64,000 nt of DNA from Lasioglossum baleicum. Its lineage: Eukaryota > Arthropoda > Insecta > Hymenoptera > Halictidae. The stretch spans positions 1-64,000 of the forward strand of contig NW_027469351.1 in assembly GCF_051020765.1 (NCBI RefSeq), read 5' to 3'. Position 1 is the first letter of the stretch; each line of letters opens with the position of its first letter. The translations under genes and the position numbers were made by a program. Positions 49,001 through 61,100 of the stretch are shown here, piece by piece. The notes beneath the pieces are model-generated. The model was not told the DNA's origin, did no database searches, and saw only the letters and a list, made by a program, of their open reading frames with translations.

Positions 49001-49906
49001 TAGTCGAGTAAAAACACGTGCAAGAGGATGCTTCCCGCAGGCTAGTCGAGCAAAAACACGTGCGAGAGGATGCATCCCGCAGGCTAGTCGAGCAAAAACA
49101 CGTGCGAGAGGATGCATCCCGCAGGCTAGTCGAGCAAAAACACGTGCGAGAGGATGCATCCCGCAGGCTAGTCGAGCAAAAACACGTGCGAGAGGATGCA
49201 TCCCGCAGGCTAGTCGAGCAAAAACACGTGCGAGAGGATGCATCCCGCAGTCTAGTCGAGCAAAAACACGTGCGAGAGGATGCATCCCGCAGGCTAGTCG
49301 AGTAAAAACACGAGCGAGAGGATGCATCCCGCAGGCTAGTCGAGCACAAACACGTGCGAGGTTTTGTGGGATGCGCATGCGCAGGTTTTGTGGGATGCGC
49401 ATGCGCAGATTTCTTGGGATGCGCATGCGCAGGTTTTTTGGGATGCGCATGGCTAGTCGAGCAAAAACACGTGCGAGAGGATGCATCCCGCAGGCTAGTC
49501 GAGTAAAAACACTTGCGAGGTTTCGTGGGATGCGCATGCGCAGGTTTCGTGGGATGCGCATGCGCAGGTTTTTTGGGATGCGCATGGCTATTCGAGCAAA
49601 TACACGTGCGAGAGGATGCATCCCGCAGGGTAGTCGAGTAAAAACACGTGCGAGAGGATGCATCCCGCAGGCTAGTCGAGCAAAAACACGTGCGAGAGGA
49701 TGCATCCCGCAGGCTAGTCGAGCAAAAACACGTGCGAGAGGATGCATCCCGCAGGCTAGTCGAGCAAAAACACGTGCGAGAGGATGCATCCCGCAGTCTA
49801 GTCGAGCAAAAACACGTGCGAGAGGATGCATCCCGCAGGCTAGTCGAGTAAAAACACGAGCGAGAGGATGCATCCCGCAGGCTAGTCGAGCACAAACACG
49901 TGCGAG

Positions 49907-49997
49907 GTTTTGTGGGATGCGCATGCGCAGGTTTTGTGGGATGCGCATGCGCAGATTTCTTGGGTTGCGCATGCGCAGGTTTTTTGGGATGCGCATG
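49907..49997 (+). repeat. Hybrid B block: GAGCACAAAC left flank, GAGCAAATAC right flank
   Basis: Unit starts GTTTTGTGGG twice, ATTTCTTGGG and GTTTTTTGGG are the usual GAGCACAAAC cassette, but the exit is into GAGCAAATAC, normally the partner of GTTTCG blocks. The third unit also has GGGTTGCGC near 49,962. The combination points to recombination within the shared ATTTCTTGGG/GTTTTTTGGG units. Confidence 0.8.
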
Positions 49998-50009
49998 GCT
50001 AGTCGAGCA

Positions 50010-51017
50010 AATACACGTGCGAGAGGATGCATCCCGCAGGCTAGTCGAGTAAAAACACGTGCAAGAGGATGCTTCCCGCAGGCTAGTCGAGTAAAAACAC
50101 GTGCGAGAGGATGCATCCCGCAGGCTAGTCGAGTAAAAACACGTGCGAGAGAATGCTTCCCGCAGGCTAGTCGAGTAAAAACACGTGCGAGAGGATGCAT
50201 CCCGCATGCTAGTCGAGTAAAAACACGTGCAAGAGGATGCTTCCCGCAGGCTAGTCGAGCAAAAACACGTGCGAGAGGATGCATCCCGCAGGCTAGTCGA
50301 GCAAAAACACGTGCGAGAGGATGCATCCCGCAGGCTAGTCGAGCAAAAACACGTGCGAGAGGATGCATCCCGCAGGCTAGTCGAGCAAAAACACGTGCGA
50401 GAGGATGCATCCCGCAGGCTAGTCGAGCAAAAACACGTGCGAGAGGATGCATCCCGCAGTCTAGTCGAGCAAAAACACGTGCGAGAGGATGCATCCCGCA
50501 GGCTAGTCGAGTAAAAACACGTGCGAGAGGATGCATCCCGCAGGCTAGTCGAGTAAAAACACGTGCAAGAGGATGCTTCCCGCAGGCTAGTCGAGTAAAA
50601 ACACGTGCGAGAGGATGCATCCCGCAGGCTAGTCGAGTAAAAACACGTGCGAGAGAATGCTTCCCGCAGGCTAGTCGAGTAAAAACACGTGCGAGAGGAT
50701 GCATCCCGCATGCTAGTCGAGTAAAAACACGTGCAAGAGGATGCTTCCCGCAGGCTAGTCGAGCAAAAACACGTGCGAGAGGATGCATCCCGCAGGCTAG
50801 TCGAGCAAAAACACGTGCGAGAGGATGCATCCCGCAGGCTAGTCGAGCAAAAACACGTGCGAGAGGATGCATCCCGCAGGCTAGTCGAGCAAAAACACGT
50901 GCGAGAGGATGCATCCCGCAGGCTAGTCGAGCAAAAACACGTGCGAGAGGATGCATCCCGCAGTCTAGTCGAGCAAAAACACGTGCGAGAGGATGCATCC
51001 CGCAGGCTAGTCGAGTA
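50010..51017 (+). repeat. 504-bp tandem duplication (12 monomers, two copies)
   Basis: The order GCAAGAGGATGCTTCCC, A, GAGAGAATGCTTCCC, CATGCTAG, GCAAGAGGATGCTTCCC, five GAGCAAAAAC units, CAGTCTAG unit, A repeats exactly at +504 bp, i.e. 12 x 42. Copies are about 50,010-50,513 and 50,514-51,017. A third instance of the run lies 1,209 bp before the first. There is no B block inside, so this is the clearest pure-A higher-order unit in the window. Confidence 0.85.
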
Positions 51018-53122
51018 AAAACACGAGCGAGAGGATGCATCCCGCAGGCTAGTCGAGCACAAACACGTGCGAGGTTTTGTGGGATGCGCATGCGCAGGTT
51101 TTGTGGGATGCGCATGCGCAGATTTCTTGGGATGCGCATGCGCAGGTTTTTTGGGATGCGCATGGCTAGTCGAGCAAAAACACGTGCGAGAGGATGCATC
51201 CCGCAGGCTAGTCGAGTAAAAACACTTGCGAGGTTTCGTGGGATGCGCATGCGCAGGTTTCGTGGGATGCGCATGCGCAGGTTTTTTGGGATGCGCATGG
51301 CTATTCGAGCAAATACACGTGCGAGAGGATGCATCCCGCAGGGTAGTCGAGTAAAAACACGTGCGAGAGGATGCATCCCGCAGGGTAGTCGAGTAAAAAC
51401 ACGTGCGAGAGGATGCATCCCGCAGGCTAGTCGAGTAAAAACACGTGCGAGAGGATGCATCCCGCAGGCTAGTCGAGTAGAAACACGTGCAAGAGGATGC
51501 TTCCCGCAGGCTAGTCGAGTAAAAACACGTGCGAGAGGATGCATCCCGCAGGCTAGTCGAGTAAAAACACGTGCGAGAGAATGCTTCCCGCAGGCTAGTC
51601 GAGTAAAAACACGTGCGAGAGGATGCATCCCGCATGCTAGTCGAGTAAAAACACGTGCAAGAGGATGCTTCCCGCAGGCTAGTCGAGCAAAAACACGTGC
51701 GAGAGGATGCATCCCGCAGGCTAGTCGAGCAAAAACACGTGCGAGAGGATGCATCCCGCAGGCTAGTCGAGCAAAAACACGTGCGAGAGGATGCATCCCG
51801 CAGGCTAGTCGAGCAAAAACACGTGCGAGAGGATGCATCCCGCAGTCTAGTCGAGCAAAAACACGTGCGAGAGGATGCATCCCGCAGGCTAGTCGAGCAA
51901 AACCACGTGCGAGAGGATGCATCCCGCAGGCTAGTCGAGTAAAAACACGTGCGAGAGGATGCATCCTGCAGGCTAGTCGAGTAAAAACACGAGCGAGAGG
52001 ATGCATCCCGCAGGCTAGTCGAGTAAAAACACGTGCGAGAGGATGCATCCCGCAGGCTAGTCGAGTAAAAACACGTGCAAGAGGATGCTTCCCGCAGGCT
52101 AGTCGAGTAAAAACACGTGCGAGAGGATGCATCCCGCAGGCTAGTCGAGTAAAAACACGTGCGAGAGGATGCTTCCCGCAGGCTAGTCGAGTAAAAACAC
52201 GTGCGAAAGGATGCATCCCGCAGGCTAGTCGAGCACAAACACGTGCGAGGTTTTGTGGGATGCGCATGCGCAGGTTTTGTGGGATGCGCATGCGCAGATT
52301 TTTTGGGATGCGCATGCGCAGGTTTTTTGGGATGCGCATGGCTAGTCGAGCAAAAACACGTGCGAGAGGATGCATCCCGCAGGGTAGTCGAGTAAAAACA
52401 CGTGCGAGAGGATGCATCCCGCAGGCTAGTCGAGTAAAAACACGTGCGAGAGGATGCATCCCGCAGGCTAGTGGAGTAAAAACACGTGCGAGAGGATGCA
52501 TCCCGCAGGCTAGTCGAATAAAAACACGTGCGAGACGATGCATCCCGCAGCCTAGACGAGTAAAAACACGTGCGAGAGGATGCATCCCGCAGGCTAGTCG
52601 AGTAAAAACACGTGCGAGAGGATGCATCCCGCAGGCTAGTCGAGTAAAAACACGTGCGAGAGGATGCATCCCGCAGGCTAGTCGAGTAAAAACACGTGCG
52701 AGAGGATGCATCCCGCAGGCTAGTCGAATAAAAACACGTGCGAGACGATGCATCCCGCAGCCTAGACGAGTAAAAACACGTGCGAGAGGATGCATCCCGC
52801 AGGCTAGTCGAGTAAAAACACGTGCGAGAGGATGCATCCCGCAGGCTAGTCGAGTAAAAACACGTGCGAGAGGATGCATCCCGCAGGCTAGTCGAGTAAA
52901 AACACGTGCGAGAGTATGCATCCCGCAGGCTAGTCGAGCAAAAACACGTGCGAGAGGATGCATCCCGCAGGCTAGTCGAGCAAAAACACGTGCGAGAGGA
53001 TGTATCCCGCAGGCTAGTCGAGTAAAAACACGTGCGAGAGGATGCTTCCCGCAGGCTAGTCGAGTAAAAACACGTGCGAAAGGATGCATCCCGCAGGCTA
53101 GTCGAGCACAAACACGTGCGAG

Positions 53123-53213
53123 GTTTTGTGGGATGCGCATGCGCAGGTTTTGTGGGATGCGCATGCGCAGATTTCTTGGGATGCGCATGCGCAGGTTTTT
53201 TGGGATGCGCATG
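53123..53213 (+). repeat. Four-unit B block with CCTAGGCGAG exit
   Basis: Unit starts GTTTTGTGGG twice, ATTTCTTGGG and GTTTTTTGGG, entered from a GAGCACAAAC unit and left through CCTAGGCGAG (CCTAGG at 53,214-53,219). The left half belongs to the common GAGCACAAAC cassette, the right flank to the CCTAGGCGAG cassette of 36,369; the second large duplication becomes recognisable from this block onward, so its breakpoint probably lies within it. Confidence 0.85.
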
Positions 53214-55456
53214 CCTAGGCGAGCAAAAACACGTGCGAGAGGATGCATCCCGCAGGCTAGTCGAGCAAAAACACGTGCGAAAGGATGCATCCCGCAGGCT
53301 GGTCGAGCAAAAACACGTGCGAGAGGATGCATCCCGCAGGCTAGTCGAGTAAAAACACGTGCGAGAAGAAGCATCCCGCAGGCTAGTCGAGCACAAACAC
53401 GTGCGAGAGGATGCATCCCGCAGGCTAGTCGAGCAAAAACACGTGCGAGAGGATGCATCCCGCAGGCTAGTCGAGTAAAAACACGTGCGAAAGGATGCAT
53501 CCCGCAGGCTAGTCGAGCACAAACACGTGCGAGGTTTTGTGGGATGCGCATGCGCAGGTTTTGTGGGATGCGCATGCGCAGATTTCTTGGGATGCGCATG
53601 CGCAGGTTTTTTGGGATGCGCATGGCTAGTCGAGCAAAAACACGTGCGAGAGGATGCATCCCGCAGGCTAGTCGAGTAAAAACACTTGCGAGGTTTCGTG
53701 GGATGCGCATGCGCAGGTTTCGTGGGATGCGCATGCGCAGGTTTTTTGGGATGCGCATGGCTATTCGAGCAAATACACGTGCGAGAGGATGCATCCCGCA
53801 GGGTAGTCGAGTAAAAACACGTGCGAGAGGATGCATCCCGCAGGGTAGTCGAGTAAAAACACGTGCGAGAGGATGCATCCCGCAGGCTAGTCGAGTAAAA
53901 ACACGTGCGAGAGGATGCATCCCGCAGGCTAGTCGAGTAGAAACACGTGCAAGAGGATGCTTCCCGCAGGCTAGTCGAGTAAAAACACGTGCGAGAGGAT
54001 GCATCCCGCAGGCTAGTCGAGTAAAAACACGTGCGAGAGAATGCTTCCCGCAGGCTAGTCGAGTAAAAACACGTGCGAGAGGATGCATCCCGCATGCTAG
54101 TCGAGTAAAAACACGTGCAAGAGGATGCTTCCCGCAGGCTAGTCGAGCAAAAACACGTGCGAGAGGATGCATCCCGCAGGCTAGTCGAGCAAAAACACGT
54201 GCGAGAGGATGCATCCCGCAGGCTAGTCGAGCAAAAACACGTGCGAGAGGATGCATCCCGCAGGCTAGTCGAGCAAAAACACGTGCGAGAGGATGCATCC
54301 CGCAGTCTAGTCGAGCAAAAACACGTGCGAGAGGATGCATCCCGCAGGCTAGTCGAGCAAAACCACGTGCGAGAGGATGCATCCCGCAGGCTAGTCGAGT
54401 AAAAACACGTGCGAGAGGATGCATCCTGCAGGCTAGTCGAGTAAAAACACGAGCGAGAGGATGCATCCCGCAGGCTAGTCGAGTAAAAACACGTGCGAGA
54501 GGATGCATCCCGCAGGCTAGTCGAGTAAAAACACGTGCAAGAGGATGCTTCCCGCAGGCTAGTCGAGTAAAAACACGTGCGAGAGGATGCATCCCGCAGG
54601 CTAGTCGAGTAAAAACACGTGCGAGAGGATGCTTCCCGCAGGCTAGTCGAGTAAAAACACGTGCGAAAGGATGCATCCCGCAGGCTAGTCGAGCACAAAC
54701 ACGTGCGAGGTTTTGTGGGATGCGCATGCGCAGGTTTTGTGGGATGCGCATGCGCAGATTTTTTGGGATGCGCATGCGCAGGTTTTTTGGGATGCGCATG
54801 GCTAGTCGAGCAAAAACACGTGCGAGAGGATGCATCCCGCAGGGTAGTCGAGTAAAAACACGTGCGAGAGGATGCATCCCGCAGGCTAGTCGAGTAAAAA
54901 CACGTGCGAGAGGATGCATCCCGCAGGCTAGTGGAGTAAAAACACGTGCGAGAGGATGCATCCCGCAGGCTAGTCGAATAAAAACACGTGCGAGACGATG
55001 CATCCCGCAGCCTAGACGAGTAAAAACACGTGCGAGAGGATGCATCCCGCAGGCTAGTCGAGTAAAAACACGTGCGAGAGGATGCATCCCGCAGGCTAGT
55101 CGAGTAAAAACACGTGCGAGAGGATGCATCCCGCAGGCTAGTCGAGTAAAAACACGTGCGAGAGGATGCACCCCGCAGGCTAGTCGAGCAAAAACACGTG
55201 CGAGAGGATGCATCCCGCAGGCTAGTCGAGTAAAAACACGTGCGAGAAGATGCATCCCGCAGGCTAGTCGAGCACAAACACGTGCGAGAGGATGCATCCC
55301 GCAGGCTAGTCGAGCAAAAACACGTGCGAGAGGATGCATCCCGCAGGCTAGTCGAGTAAAAACACGTGCGAAAGGATGCATCCCGCAGGCTAGTCGAGCA
55401 CAAACACGTGCGAGAGGATGCATCCCGCAGGCTAGTCGAGTAAAAACACTTGCGAG

Positions 55457-55594
55457 GTTTCGTGGGATGCGCATGCGCAGGTTTCGTGGGATGCGCATGC
55501 GCAGGTTTCGTGGGATGCGCATGCGCAGGTTTTGTGGGATGCGCATGCCAGATTTCTTGGGATGCGCATGCGCAGGTTTTTTGGGATGCGCATG
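55457..55594 (+). repeat. Six-unit B block with the one-base deletion (copy 3 of 3)
   Basis: Same 138-bp layout and GCATGCCAG change (55,543-55,551) as 35,802 and 38,612. Its surroundings match those of 38,612 (offset 16,845) through the large duplication, so two independent events placed three copies of this block in the window. Confidence 0.88.
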
Positions 55595-58173
55595 GCTAGT
55601 CGAGCAAATACACGTGCGAGAGGATGCATCCCGCAGGCTAGTCGAGTAAAAACACGTGCGAGAGGATGCATCCTGCAGGCTAGTCGAGTAAAAACACGAG
55701 CGAGAGGATGCATCCCGCAGGCTAGTCGAGTAAAAACACGTGCGAGAGGATGCATCCCGCAGGCTAGTCGAGTAAAAACACGTGCAAGAGGATGCTTCCC
55801 GCAGGCTAGTCGAGTAAAAACACGTGCGAGAGGATGCATCCCGCAGGCTAGTCGAGTAAAAACACGTGCGGGAGGATGCATCCTGCAGGCTAGTCGAGTA
55901 AAAACACGTGCGAGAGGATGCATCCCGCAGGCTAGTCGAGTAAAAACACGTGCGAGAGGATGCATCCCGCAGGCTAGTCGAGTAAAAACACTTGCGAGGT
56001 TTCGTGGGATGCGCATGCGCAGGTTTCGTGGGATGCGCATGCGCAGGTTTTGTGGGATGCGCATGCGCAGATTTCTTGGGATGCGCATGCGCAGGTTTTT
56101 TGGGATGCGCATGGCTAGTCGAGCAAATACACGTGCGAGAGGATGCATCCCGCAGGCTAGTCGAGTAAAAACACGTGCGAGAGGATGCATCCTGCAGGCT
56201 AGTCGAGTAAAAACACGAGCGAGAGGATGCATCCCGCAGGCTAGTCGAGTAAAAACACGTGCGAGAGGATGCATCCCGCAGGCTAGTCGAGTAAAAACAC
56301 GTGCAAGAGGATGCTTCCCGCAGGCTAGTCGAGTAAAAACACGTGCGAGAGGATGCATCCCGCAGGCTAGTCGAGTAAAAACACGTGCGAGAGAATGCTT
56401 CCCGCAGGCTAGTCGAGTAAAAACACGTGCGAGAGGATGCATCCCGCATGCTAGTCGAGTAAAAACACGTGCAAGAGGATGCTTCCCGCAGGCTAGTCGA
56501 GCAAAAACACGTGCGAGAGGATGCATCCCGCAGGCTAGTCGAGCAAAAACACGTGCGAGAGGATGCATCCCGCAGGCTAGTCGAGCAAAAACACGTGCGA
56601 GAGGATGCATCCCGCAGGCTAGTCGAGCAAAAACACGTGCGAGAGGATGCATCCCGCAGGCTAGTCGAGCAAAAACACGTGCGAGAGGATGCATCCCGCA
56701 GTCTAGTCGAGCAAAAACACGTGCGAGAGGATGCATCCCGCAGGCTAGTCGAGCAAAACCACGTGCGAGAGGATGCATCCCGCAGGCTAGTCGAGTAAAA
56801 ACACGTGCGAGAGGATGCATCCTGCAGGCTAGTCGAGTAAAAACACGAGCGAGAGGATGCATCCCGCAGGCTAGTCGAGTAAAAACACGTGCGAGAGGAT
56901 GCATCCCGCAGGCTAGTCGAGTAAAAACACGTGCAAGAGGATGCTTCCCGCAGGCTAGTCGAGTAAAAACACGTGCGAGAGGATGCATCCCGCAGGCTAG
57001 TCGAGTAAAAACACGTGCGAGAGGATGCTTCCCGCAGGCTAGTCGAGTAAAAACACGTGCGAAAGGATGCATCCCGCAGGCTAGTCGAGCACAAACACGT
57101 GCGAGGTTTTGTGGGATGCGCATGCGCAGATTTTTTGGGATGCGCATGCGCAGGTTTTTTGGGATGCGCATGGCTAGTCGAGCAAAAACACGTGCGAGAG
57201 GATGCATCCCGCAGGGTAGTCGAGTAAAAACACGTGCGAGAGGATGCATCCCGCAGGCTAGTCGAGTAAAAACACGTGCGAGAGGATGCATCCCGCAGGC
57301 TAGTGGAGTAAAAACACGTGCGAGAGGATGCATCCCGCAGGCTAGTCGAATAAAAACACGTGCGAGACGATGCATCCCGCAGCCTAGACGAGTAAAAACA
57401 CGTGCGAGAGGATGCATCCCGCAGGCTAGTCGAGTAAAAACACGTGCGAGAGGATGCATCCCGCAGGCTAGTCGAGTAAAAACACGTGCGAGAGGATGCA
57501 TCCCGCAGGCTAGTCGAGTAAAAACACGTGCGAGAGGATGCACCCCGCAGGCTAGTCGAGCAAAAACACGTGCGAGAGGATGCATCCCGCAGGCTAGTCG
57601 AGTAAAAACACGTGCGAGAAGATGCATCCCGCAGGCTAGTCGAGCACAAACACGTGCGAGAGGATGCATCCCGCAGGCTAGTCGAGCAAAAACACGTGCG
57701 AGAGGATGCATCCCGCAGGCTAGTCGAGTAAAAACACGTGCGAAAGGATGCATCCCGCAGGCTAGTCGAGCACAAACACGTGCGAGGTTTTGTGGGATGC
57801 GCATGCGCAGGTTTTGTGGGATGCGCATACGCAGATTTCTTGGGATGCGCATGCGCAGGTTTTTTGGGATGCTCATGGCTAGTCGAGCAAAAACACGTGC
57901 GAGAGGATGCATCCCGCAGGCTAGTCGAGTAAAAACACTTGCGAGGTTTCGTGGGATGCGCATGCGCAGGTTTCGTGGGATGCGCATGCGCAGGTTTTGT
58001 GGGATGCGCATGCGCAGATTTCTTGGGATGCGCATGCGCAGGTTTTTTGGGATGCGCATGGCTAGTCGAGCAAATACACGTGCGAGAGGATGCATCCCGC
58101 AGGCTAGTCGAGTAAAAACACGTGCGAGAGGATGCATCCTGCAGGCTAGTCGAGTAAAAACACGAGCGAGAGG

Positions 58174-58198
58174 ATGCATCCCGCATGGCTAGTCGAGC
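58174..58198 (+). repeat. Second copy of the one-base-insertion A/B-exit junction
   Basis: CATCCCGCATGGCTAGTCGAG with the extra T at 58,186, exactly 17,223 bp from the junction at 40,963 and with the same flanks. Sharing of this unusual junction supports duplication of the whole segment over independent recombination. Confidence 0.88.
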
Positions 58199-61100
58199 AA
58201 AAACACGTGCGAGAGGATGCATCCCGCAGGCTAGTCGAGTAAAAACACGTGCGAGAGGATGCATCCCGCAGGCTAGTCGAGTAAAAACACGTGCGAGAGG
58301 ATGCATCCCGCAGGCTAGTGGAGTAAAAACACGTGCGAGAGGATGCATCCCGCAGGCTAGTCGAATAAAAACACGTGCGAGACGATGCATCCCGCAGCCT
58401 AGACGAGTAAAAACACGTGCGAGAGGATGCATCCCGCAGGCTAGTCGAGTAAAAACACGTGCGAGAGGATGCATCCCGCAGGCCAGTCGAGTAAAAACAC
58501 GTGCGAGAGGATGCATCCCGCAGGCTAGTCGAGTAAAAACACGTGCGAGGTTTTGTGGGATGCGCATGCGCAGGTTTTGTGGGATGCGCATGCGCAGGTT
58601 TTTTGGGATGCGCATGTGCAGGTTTTTTGGGATGCGCATGGCTAGTCGAGCAAAAACACGTGCGAGAGGATGCATCCCGCAGGCTAGTCGAGTGAAAACA
58701 CGTGCGAGAGGATGCATCCCGCAGGCTAGTCGAGTAAAAACACGTGCGAGGTTTTGTGGGATGCGCATACGCAGGTTTTGTGGGATGCGCATGCGCAGGT
58801 TTTTTGGGATGCGCATGCGCAGGTTTTTTGGGATGCGCATGGCTAGTCGAGCAAAAACACGTGCGAGAGGATGCATCCCGCAGGCTAGTCGAGTAAAAAC
58901 ACGTGCGAGAGGATGCATACCGCAGGCTAGTCGAGTAAAAACACGTGCGAGAGGATGCATCCCGCAGGCTAGTCGAGTAAAAACACGTGCGAGGTTTTGT
59001 GGGATGCGCATGCGCAGGTTTTGTGGGATGCGCATGCGCAGGTTTTTTGGGATGCGCATGTGCAGGTTTTTTGGGATGCGCATGGCTAGTCGAGCAAAAA
59101 CACGTGCGAGAGGATGCATCCCGCAGGCTAGTCGAGTGAAAACACGTGCGAGAGGATGCTTCCCGCAGGCTAGTCGAGTAAAAACACGTGCGAAAGGATG
59201 CATCCCGCAGGCTAGTCGAGCCCAAACACGTGCGAGGTTTTGTGGGATGCGCATGCGCAGGTTTTGTGGGATGCGCATGCGCAGATTTTTTGGGATGCGC
59301 ATGCGCAGGTTTTTTGGGATGCGCATGGCTAGTCGAGCAAAAACACGTGCGAGAGGATGCATCCCGCAGGGTAGTCGAGTAAAAACACGTGCGAGAGGAT
59401 GCATCCCGCAGGCTAGTCGAGTAAAAACACGTGCGAGAGGATGCATCCCGCAGGCTAGTGGAGTAAAAACACGTGCGAGAGGATGCATCCCGCAGGCTAG
59501 TCGAATAAAAACACGTGCGAGACGATGCATCCCGCAGCCTAGACGAGTAAAAACACGTGCGAGAGGATGCATCCCGCAGGCTAGTCGAGTAAAAACACGT
59601 GCGAGAGGATGCATCCCGCAGGCTAGTCGAGTAAAAACACGTGCGAGGTTTTGTGGGATGCGCATGCGCAGGTTTTGTGGGATGCGCATGCGCAGGTTTT
59701 TTGGGATGCGCATGCGCAGGTTTTTTGGGATGCGCATGGCTAGTCGAGCAAAAACACGTGCGAGAGGATGCATCCCGCAGGCTAGTCGAGCACAAACACG
59801 TGCGAGAGGATGCATCCCGCAGGCTAGTCGAGTAAAAACACGTGCGAAAGGATGCATCCCGCAGGCTAGTCGAGCACAAACACGTGCGAGGTTTTGTGGG
59901 ATGCGCATGCGCAGGTTTTGTGGGATGCGCATGCGCAGATTTTTTGGGATGCGCATGCGCAGGTTTTTTGGGATGCGCATGGCTAGTCGAGCAAAAACAC
60001 GTGCGAGAGGATGCATCCCGCAGGCTAGTCGAGTAAAAACACGTGCGAGAGGATGCATCCCGCAGGCTAGTCGAGTAAAAACACGTGCGAGAGGATGCAT
60101 CCCGCAGGCTAGTCGAGTAAAAACACGTGCGAGAGGATGCATCCCGCAGGCTAGTCGAGTAAAAACACGTGCGAGGTTTTGTGGGATGCGCATGCGCAGG
60201 TTTTGTGGGATGCGCATGCGCAGGTTTTGTGGGATGCGCATGCGCAGGTTTTTTGGGATGCGCATGTGCAGGTTTTTTGGGATGCGCATGGCTAGTCGAG
60301 CAAAAACACGTGCGAGAGGATGCATCCCGCAGGCTAGTCGAGTAAAAACACGTGCGAGAGGATGCATCCCGCAGGCTAGTCGAGCACAAACACGTGCGAG
60401 AGGATGCATCCCGCAGGCTAGTCGAGCAAAAACACGTGCGAGAGGATGCATCCCGCAGGCTAGTCGAGTAAAAACACGTGCGAAAGGATGCATCCCGCAG
60501 GCTAGTCGAGCACAAACACGTGCGAGGTTTTGTGGGATGCGCATGCGCAGATTTTTTGGGATGCGCATGCGCAGGTTTTTTGGGATGCGCATGGCTAGTC
60601 GAGCAAAAACACGTGCGAGAGGATGCATCCCGCAGGCTAGTCGAGTAAAAACACGTGCGAAAGGATGCATCCCGCAGGCTAGTCGAGCACAAACACGTGC
60701 GAGGTTTTGTGGGATGCGCATGCGCAGGTTTTGTGGGATGCGCATGCGCAGATTTTTTGGGACGCGCATGCGCAGGTTTTTTGGGATGCGCATGGCTAGT
60801 CGAGCAAAAACACGTGCGAGAGGATGCATCCCGCAGGCTAGTCGAGTAAAAACACGTGCGAGGTTTTGTGGGATGCGCATGCGCAGGTTTTGTGGGATGC
60901 GCATGCGCAGGTTTTTTGGGATGCGCATGCGCAGGTTTTTTGGGATGCGCATGCCTAGGCGAGCAAAAACACGTGCGAGAGGATGCATCCCGCAGGCTAG
61001 TCGAGCAAAAACACGTGCGAAAGGATGCATCCCGCAGGCTGGTCGAGCAAAAACACGTGCGAGAGGATGCATCCCGCAGGCTAGTCGAGTAAAAACACGT

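Larger units (their letters stand above)
46778..53170 (+). repeat. Array section between the two copies of the second segment
   Basis: B blocks: 47,165-47,255; 47,870-47,960; 48,029-48,143; 48,548-48,662; 49,361-49,451; 49,520-49,586; 49,907-49,997; 51,074-51,164; 51,233-51,299; 52,250-52,340; and the block starting at 53,123. Nested duplications: the cassette of consecutive GAGCAAAAAC units ending in CAGTCTAG occurs at 49,0xx, 49,6xx, 50,2xx, 50,7xx and 51,6xx. The stretch 51,050-52,700 matches 36,660-38,310 (offset 14,385) and 53,510-55,160 (offset 2,460). Two GTCGAATA/CCTAGACGAG pairs occur within 250 bp at 52,506 and 52,727. Odd monomers include GAGAGTATGC near 52,910 and GGATGTATCC near 53,000. 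Confidence 0.88.
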
